A stretch of DNA of 64,000 nucleotides. Source: Pectinatus haikarae. Lineage in GTDB: Bacteria; Bacillota; Negativicutes; Selenomonadales; Selenomonadaceae. This document shows positions 59,924 to 64,000 of the stretch, one piece after another (positions within the stretch are counted from its first letter, which is position 1; each line of letters starts with the position of its first letter). The position numbers and the translations under genes are program-made. The notes beneath the pieces were generated by a model that did no database searches, had not been told where the DNA came from, and saw nothing but the letters and a program-made list of their open reading frames with translations. The stretch lies in the NCBI RefSeq assembly GCF_030813505.1, contig NZ_JAUSUE010000002.1; one strand, given 5' to 3'.

Positions 59924-62083
59924 ATGGAAAAAATTGAGGGCAGCATACAGGCGGTCATATTCGCCAGTACGGACAGCAGTTTCAGTGTATTTCGTCTGAA
60001 GCCGGAACAGCAGAATGCTTTAATTACGGTTACCTGCAATTTTCCGGCACCTTTGGTCGGGCAAAATGTATGTGTGGAAGGGAAATGGATAGTTCATCCT
60101 AGATTCGGACAGCAATTTAAGGCGGATAAGATGGAAACTACGGCTCCTGACAGTGCTGATGGAATAGAAAGATTTTTAGCTTCAGGTGCTTTGGCAGGTA
60201 TAGGACCGGCTATGGCTAAACGTATTGTCAGCAAATTTGGCAAGGACACATTGCAGATCATAGAAAAAGAATCCGGCAGGCTTTGTGAAGTAAGCGGCAT
60301 AGGCAAGAAAACGGCACAAAAAATCTTTCAGGCATATAATGAGCAGGGAGAGCTGCGTGATGTGATGATATGGCTGGAAACGCACGGACTTTCTTCCACT
60401 TATGCCGGGCGCATATTTCAGGAATACGGATCATTTTCCGTTGAAATAATGGAAAATGATCCGTACCGCCTCGCTCACGATATAGAAGGTATTGGTTTCC
60501 TGACGGCAGATCAGGTAGCCGCGCAGATGGGAGTGGAAAAAAATGCCGACAGCAGGATAGAGGCAGGGATAGATTTTGCCCTTTTGCAGACAGCTGCCAG
60601 CGGTCATTGCTGCGTACCTGAGGAAATCGTCATTAATAAGACGGCAAGGCTTTTGAATATAGACAGAGAAAGTATTTATGCAAAGCTGAAAAAAGAAATT
60701 GAAAATGACAGGCTTTATACTGAATATGTGGGCGGTGAACAGCTGATCTATCCTCCGTATCTTTATTTTGCGGAAAAACAGACAGCCAGAAAAATTTTGG
60801 AATTGAATAACAATGCAGAACCTCTTCCTTTGGAAAATGCGGCTAAAATGACAGCTGAGTGGGAAAAGAGCAGCAATATAAATCTGGCTCAAAAACAAAG
60901 AGAAGCCATAGAGGCTGTGTTAAAAAATGGGTTCTTTGTACTGACAGGAGGACCGGGGACAGGCAAGACAACAATTATTCAGGGGATACTTTTTGTTTTG
61001 CAGCACTTTGGTTTGAAAGTGCTGCTTGGCGCACCGACAGGACGGGCAGCTAAACGTTTGACAGAAGCCACCGGGCAGAGCGCCGGTACGATTCATCGTC
61101 TCCTTGAAGCCACAGGTATAAGGTCTGATGCGGATTCTGCTTTTGGCAGGGACAGTGATGAACCCCTCGAGGCAGATGCGATAATCATTGATGAAGTATC
61201 AATGGTCGATATAGTACTCATGCAGCATTTTCTCAATGCCGTTCCCAGCGGCTGCCGCGTCGTCCTTGTAGGGGATGTCGATCAGCTTCCGGCAGTCGGA
61301 CCGGGGGCTGTGCTCAAAGATATACTGCGCTCCGGTGCCGTTGCTTCCTTGAAACTTGATGAAGTTTTTCGACAGGCACAAGAGAGTATGATCATTCATA
61401 ATGCACACGCAATAAATGCGGGCAGAATGCCGGACTGCAGTTCAAACAGCGATTTTTCATTTCTGGAAATAGACAATGATGAAGAAGCGGCTGACAGAAT
61501 AGTCGCTCTGTGCAGAAAAGAGCTGGTTACTGCGGGATTTGATCCGCTGGCGGATGTACAGGTTCTCTCTCCCATGCATCGGCTTGCATGCGGTGTCAGC
61601 AATTTGAATAAATTACTTCAGGAAGCACTCAATTGCGCCAAAACGGAAAAAAAAGAATATAAGACAGCTGCCCAGACCTTTCGTGTCGGCGATAAGGTAA
61701 TGCAGATAAAGAATAATTATGAAAAAAATATTTTCAACGGCGATATAGGCTTCGTGCAAGAAATATCACCTCAGAAGATAACGGTCAATTTCGGGGAAAA
61801 TAATGTTGATTATCAGCCGGCTGAAGTAAATCAACTGATGCTTGCTTATGCCATGAGTGTTCACAAAAGCCAGGGAAGCGAATACAAAGTTGTTGTCCTG
61901 CCGCTGACAACGGGACATTTTATTATGCTGCAGCGCAATCTTTTGTATACAGCGGTTACCAGAGCAAAGGAAAAAGTAATATTGCTTGGCTCCAAAAAAG
62001 CCCTATACACAGCAATTCAAAATAATCGCACACAAAAAAGATATACACTGCTGGCAGAACGTTTGACACAAGGGATCAGCTGA
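59924..62083 (+). CDS. recD2: RecD2-type ATP-dependent DNA helicase
   Basis: This is a 5'-3' helicase of genome maintenance not linked to RecBC. The N-terminal OB-like region (about 1-85) is followed by helix-hairpin-helix repeats (LAGIGPAMAKRIV; VSGIGKKTAQKIF). Helicase motifs are Walker A LTGGPGTGKTTII near residue 343, Walker B IIIDEVSMVD, GDVDQLPAVGPG and a C-terminal UvrD-like AYAMSVHKSQGSEYKVVVLP. It has 719 residues. The start ATG 59924 follows GGCAGGT; the in-frame TTG at 59900 is less likely. Cotranscription with comF is likely (18-base gap). Confidence 0.93.
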   Translation: MEKIEGSIQAVIFASTDSSFSVFRLKPEQQNALITVTCNFPAPLVGQNVCVEGKWIVHPRFGQQFKADKMETTAPDSADGIERFLASGALAGIGPAMAKRIVSKFGKDTLQIIEKESGRLCEVSGIGKKTAQKIFQAYNEQGELRDVMIWLETHGLSSTYAGRIFQEYGSFSVEIMENDPYRLAHDIEGIGFLTADQVAAQMGVEKNADSRIEAGIDFALLQTAASGHCCVPEEIVINKTARLLNIDRESIYAKLKKEIENDRLYTEYVGGEQLIYPPYLYFAEKQTARKILELNNNAEPLPLENAAKMTAEWEKSSNINLAQKQREAIEAVLKNGFFVLTGGPGTGKTTIIQGILFVLQHFGLKVLLGAPTGRAAKRLTEATGQSAGTIHRLLEATGIRSDADSAFGRDSDEPLEADAIIIDEVSMVDIVLMQHFLNAVPSGCRVVLVGDVDQLPAVGPGAVLKDILRSGAVASLKLDEVFRQAQESMIIHNAHAINAGRMPDCSSNSDFSFLEIDNDEEAADRIVALCRKELVTAGFDPLADVQVLSPMHRLACGVSNLNKLLQEALNCAKTEKKEYKTAAQTFRVGDKVMQIKNNYEKNIFNGDIGFVQEISPQKITVNFGENNVDYQPAEVNQLMLAYAMSVHKSQGSEYKVVVLPLTTGHFIMLQRNLLYTAVTRAKEKVILLGSKKALYTAIQNNRTQKRYTLLAERLTQGIS

Positions 62084-62101
62084 TGACGAGGCAGAAATAA
62101 T

Positions 62102-62749
62102 ATGCATATATTTGATTTGTTTATGGAATTTCTTTATCCGCCGCGCTGTCCGTCATGCCGCAGCTATGTGAAACACGAAGGCGACTGGTGTCTGCCATGT
62201 ATGCAAAAGGCAGTGCAGGTACATCCGGTGGCACTGCCGCCGGATTCTGTTCTTGAAAAAGTCTGGGCATTGGGAAGATATCACGGGACAATGCGCAGGC
62301 TGATAATAAATCTGAAATATAATGGTAAAATGAGCGCATTGCGCAGCATACATAAATATATAACAGCAGCCACAATATCTCTGCGGCTGCCTGCATGTGA
62401 ATATATAACAGTTTGTGTTCCTCTGCATAAAAAAAGGATGGAGCAGAGAGGCTTTAATCAAACTGAACTTATATTTAAAAAATGGATTGCCGAAAACAGC
62501 AAAGATTTTGTCGATTGTCTTGAACGGACATATTTTACGCAGCGACAGTATAAATTAAGCAGAACGGAAAGATTCCAGAATATGCAAAATACTTTTTCTC
62601 TGAAAACAAATTTTAATGCCGCCGGAAAAGTTTTTTTACTGCTTGATGATATTTATACTACAGGCGCAACAATGGAATCGTGCGCCCGCCATTTGCGTTC
62701 CAAAGGGGCTGCTGCGGTGTACGGACTTGTTCTTGCCAGTGATGCCTGA
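62102..62749 (+). CDS. comF: ComF family phosphoribosyltransferase-like protein
   Basis: ComF is needed for DNA uptake in competent Bacillus, with a PRTase fold. The N-terminal zinc finger YPPRCPSCRSYVKHEGDWCLPC is at about residues 14-36, the central KYNGKMSALRSI at about 75, the RGFNQTELIF motif at about 118 and the PRPP loop VFLLLDDIYTTGATMESC near 180. It has 215 residues. It is followed by flagellar genes, a position also seen in Bacillus (comF-yvyF-flgM-flgN). Confidence 0.92.
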   Translation: MHIFDLFMEFLYPPRCPSCRSYVKHEGDWCLPCMQKAVQVHPVALPPDSVLEKVWALGRYHGTMRRLIINLKYNGKMSALRSIHKYITAATISLRLPACEYITVCVPLHKKRMEQRGFNQTELIFKKWIAENSKDFVDCLERTYFTQRQYKLSRTERFQNMQNTFSLKTNFNAAGKVFLLLDDIYTTGATMESCARHLRSKGAAAVYGLVLASDA

Positions 62750-62810
62750 AATATTATTGAAATAACTGCTTTTGCACGGAAGCGGGTTAGTGCTGTGGTT
62801 AAAATATTGA

Positions 62811-62839
62811 TTGTTAAATTTTATTGTCTAAGTTATAAT
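62811..62839 (+). promoter_or_regulatory. Promoter of yvyF
   Basis: TTGTTA (62811-62816), 17 bases, TATAAT (62834-62839), 37 bases before the yvyF ATG. Confidence 0.6.
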
Positions 62840-62875
62840 AATAGCAATAATGGTTGATAGAAGGAGGAAAAGACC

Positions 62876-63283
62876 ATGGCTAATAAAATGAAAAATTGTC
62901 CTGAATGCGGAAAAATATTCATTGATACGGGAGCCGGCATGTGCAGTGACTGTCTGCGCAAGGAAGAGCAGAATGAAATTGTTGTTTGCAGTTATTTGCG
63001 TGATAATCCGGGCAGTACAATAAAACAAATATATGAAGATACGGGCATAAAGGAAAGAACCATAATGCGTATGCTGCGTGCCGGCAGATTTATAGGCAAG
63101 GGAGATATCAGCTATCCGTGTGAACGGTGCGGTACTATGATAAAGGAAGGGCGTTATTGTCACAAATGTTCGCAGGAGCTGCAGGCTGATGTGAAACGGA
63201 TGAGTGACGCTATAAACCAGAAAAAGCAAGCAGTTAAAAAGGATAAGGGCGTTTTGAAAAGCCGCGGTATGTACCTTAAATAA
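62876..63283 (+). CDS. yvyF: Flagellar operon protein YvyF (TIGR03826 type)
   Basis: This 135-residue protein of unknown role is encoded in flagellar operons of Firmicutes. It has two zinc pairs (NCPECGK ... CSDC at the N-terminus; CERCG ... CHKC near residue 80-100) around a helix-turn-helix-like centre (NPGSTIKQIYEDTGIKERTI). It may be a regulator by structure; this is inference. SD AGGAGG. Its place between comF and flgM is the Bacillus order. Confidence 0.9.
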   Translation: MANKMKNCPECGKIFIDTGAGMCSDCLRKEEQNEIVVCSYLRDNPGSTIKQIYEDTGIKERTIMRMLRAGRFIGKGDISYPCERCGTMIKEGRYCHKCSQELQADVKRMSDAINQKKQAVKKDKGVLKSRGMYLK

Positions 63284-63369
63284 AATAAGAACCTGTTCAA
63301 GAGCATGAAAATCGCAGTAAACGACAGAATTGTTTAGAAAAAGCGTTGTATTCCTTAAAAAATGTGCCT

Positions 63370-63396
63370 TAATTAAAATAGAGAAATTGCCGATAT
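63370..63396 (+). promoter_or_regulatory. Candidate sigma-28 promoter of flgM
   Basis: TAAT (63370-63373), 15 bases, GCCGATAT (63389-63396), close to the flagellar consensus TAAA-N15-GCCGATAA. The -10 is the left arm of the hairpin 63384-63428. Confidence 0.5.
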
Positions 63397-63428
63397 TACT
63401 TTATAAGAAAGTATCGGCAATTTTTTTT
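63384..63428 (+). terminator. Terminator-like hairpin just upstream of flgM
   Basis: AAATTGCCGATA (63384-63395) pairs with TATCGGCAATTT (63412-63423), with an inner CTTT/AAAG pair and eight T at 63421-63428. It ends two bases before the flgM SD, so read-through from yvyF would be cut. Confidence 0.8.
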
Positions 63429-63440
63429 AAGGGGGGATAT

Positions 63441-63734
63441 ATGATGATTTCAAACAGCGGTCATATTAATTCTGTTGCTAACAATATATATATAAACAAC
63501 ATAAGCAAAACCAGTGTAAAGCTGGAAGGCAATGTTGGCAATAGCGGAGATAATGATCAGATAGTTTTGTCAAATGAAAGTCAAGAATTTGCTTCATATC
63601 TTAACCAACTGAGCAGCATGTCGACTGTACGCACTGATAAGGTAAGTTTTTATAGTAAAAAAATAGACAACAATGATTATAAAATTGATTCAGGAAATAT
63701 AGCTGAAAAGATATTGGATGGGTGCTTCGCCTGA
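63441..63734 (+). CDS. flgM: Anti-sigma-28 factor FlgM
   Basis: FlgM holds the flagellar sigma factor inactive until it is exported through the completed hook-basal body. It has 97 residues. The N-terminal half is disordered, rich in Asn/Ser; the C-terminal sigma-binding region TDKVSFYSKKIDNNDYKIDS followed by GNIAEKILDG matches the family. SD AGGGGGG; the start is ATG 63441 or 63444 (the second has better spacing). It is followed by flgN. Confidence 0.85.
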   Translation: MMISNSGHINSVANNIYINNISKTSVKLEGNVGNSGDNDQIVLSNESQEFASYLNQLSSMSTVRTDKVSFYSKKIDNNDYKIDSGNIAEKILDGCFA

Positions 63735-63763
63735 TGAATAATACCCCCCGGAAAGGGATCATT

Positions 63764-64000
63764 ATGTGGAATAGTCTAATTGACATTTTATTGAAACTGA
63801 CAAAAATTTATGATGAGCTTTTTCTGCTCAACGAAAAAAAACGCAGTGCTGTGCTTGATATCGATATGCATATACTGGATATGATTGTTGACGAAGAGCA
63901 AAAACTTACAGATATAATCATGAAAGTTGAAAAAGAAAGACAGGATATTCTAAAAAAAATGGCAGCCAAAAATGCATTGGTAAATAAATTATCCAATAGT
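63764..64000 (+). CDS. flgN: FlgN family flagellar chaperone, 3' end missing
   Basis: FlgN is the export chaperone for hook-filament junction proteins FlgK and FlgL. The visible 79 residues are a continuous amphipathic helix: MWNSLIDILLKLTKIYDELF, then LLNEKKRSAVLDIDMHILDM and a second helix with VDEEQKLTDII, as expected for the FlgN N-terminal half. The frame is open to the last base. The start ATG 63764 has AAAGGG seven bases upstream; the in-frame ATG at 63734 overlaps the flgM stop. Assignment rests on helix pattern and position after flgM. Confidence 0.78.
   Translation, partial: MWNSLIDILLKLTKIYDELFLLNEKKRSAVLDIDMHILDMIVDEEQKLTDIIMKVEKERQDILKKMAAKNALVNKLSNS

Overview
The window is chromosomal DNA from a low-GC, flagellated, probably anaerobic Firmicute. 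The best guess is a Negativicute (Selenomonas/Pectinatus/Megamonas type). Support for Firmicutes comes from the Bacillus/Clostridium-like gene order radA-PIN/TRAM-ispD-ispF-gltX-cysE-cysS-mrnC, T-box, M-box and THF riboswitches, FabK in place of FabI, TmcAL, DUF1292 and YvyF proteins, and a flavodiiron protein of anaerobes. The family-level placement is inference; nothing in the window fixes it. I saw no tRNA, rRNA, CRISPR array, insertion sequence or prophage.

Layout. 1-8.3 kb: DNA repair (radA, cut by the left edge), isoprenoid synthesis (ispD, ispF), Glu/Cys tRNA charging, serine acetyltransferase and mini-RNase III. 8.3-9.0 kb: a tetrahydrofolate riboswitch in front of the folate ECF substrate-binding subunit folT. 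9.0-12.1 kb: a divergent zinc uptake locus, znuA against znuC-znuB-fur/zur, around a perfect 9-3-9 palindrome. 12.1-15.6 kb: an M-box (Mg2+ riboswitch) plus terminator, a 28-codon leader ORF, then a fused two-domain ABC permease and an ATPase with an extra C-terminal domain. This is the most unusual locus here, because M-boxes normally control MgtE, CorA or MgtA-type transporters. 15.7-17.1 kb: a GNAT/HxlR cassette with an internally deleted LysE exporter gene. 17.1-27.5 kb: a small conserved protein, asparaginase, leuS with a Leu T-box, dnaE, a beta-CASP nuclease and a DUF1292 protein. 27.5-29.6 kb: tmcAL, DUF177, rpmF. 29.8-38.0 kb: a type II fatty acid operon plsX-fabH-fabK-fabD-fabG-acpP-(second FabK-like flavoprotein)-fabF-rnc behind a consensus promoter and a palindromic operator. 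38.1-42.5 kb: a serine-rich protein, a small secreted protein, clpB with a heptad operator on its promoter, and a DNA glycosylase. 42.6-52.7 kb: a phosphate/polyphosphate regulon (phoR, phoU, pstB, ppk, ppx, phoB on minus; pstS-pstC-pstA on plus) with two matching Pho boxes. 52.8-64 kb: flavodiiron protein, SGNH hydrolase, HAD phosphatase, LCP protein, ABC-F ATPase, recD2, comF, then flagellar genes yvyF-flgM-flgN, with flgN cut by the right edge.

Gene-free stretches over 300 bases are 12071-12438 (M-box and terminator), 21653-22025 (leuS T-box and promoter), 29568-29916 (two hairpins, then the fatty acid promoter and operator) and 41697-42042 (clpB promoter and operator, glycosylase promoter). 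Many starts are TTG or GTG. I set them from Shine-Dalgarno (SD) spacing, so several genes are shorter than the longest open frame.
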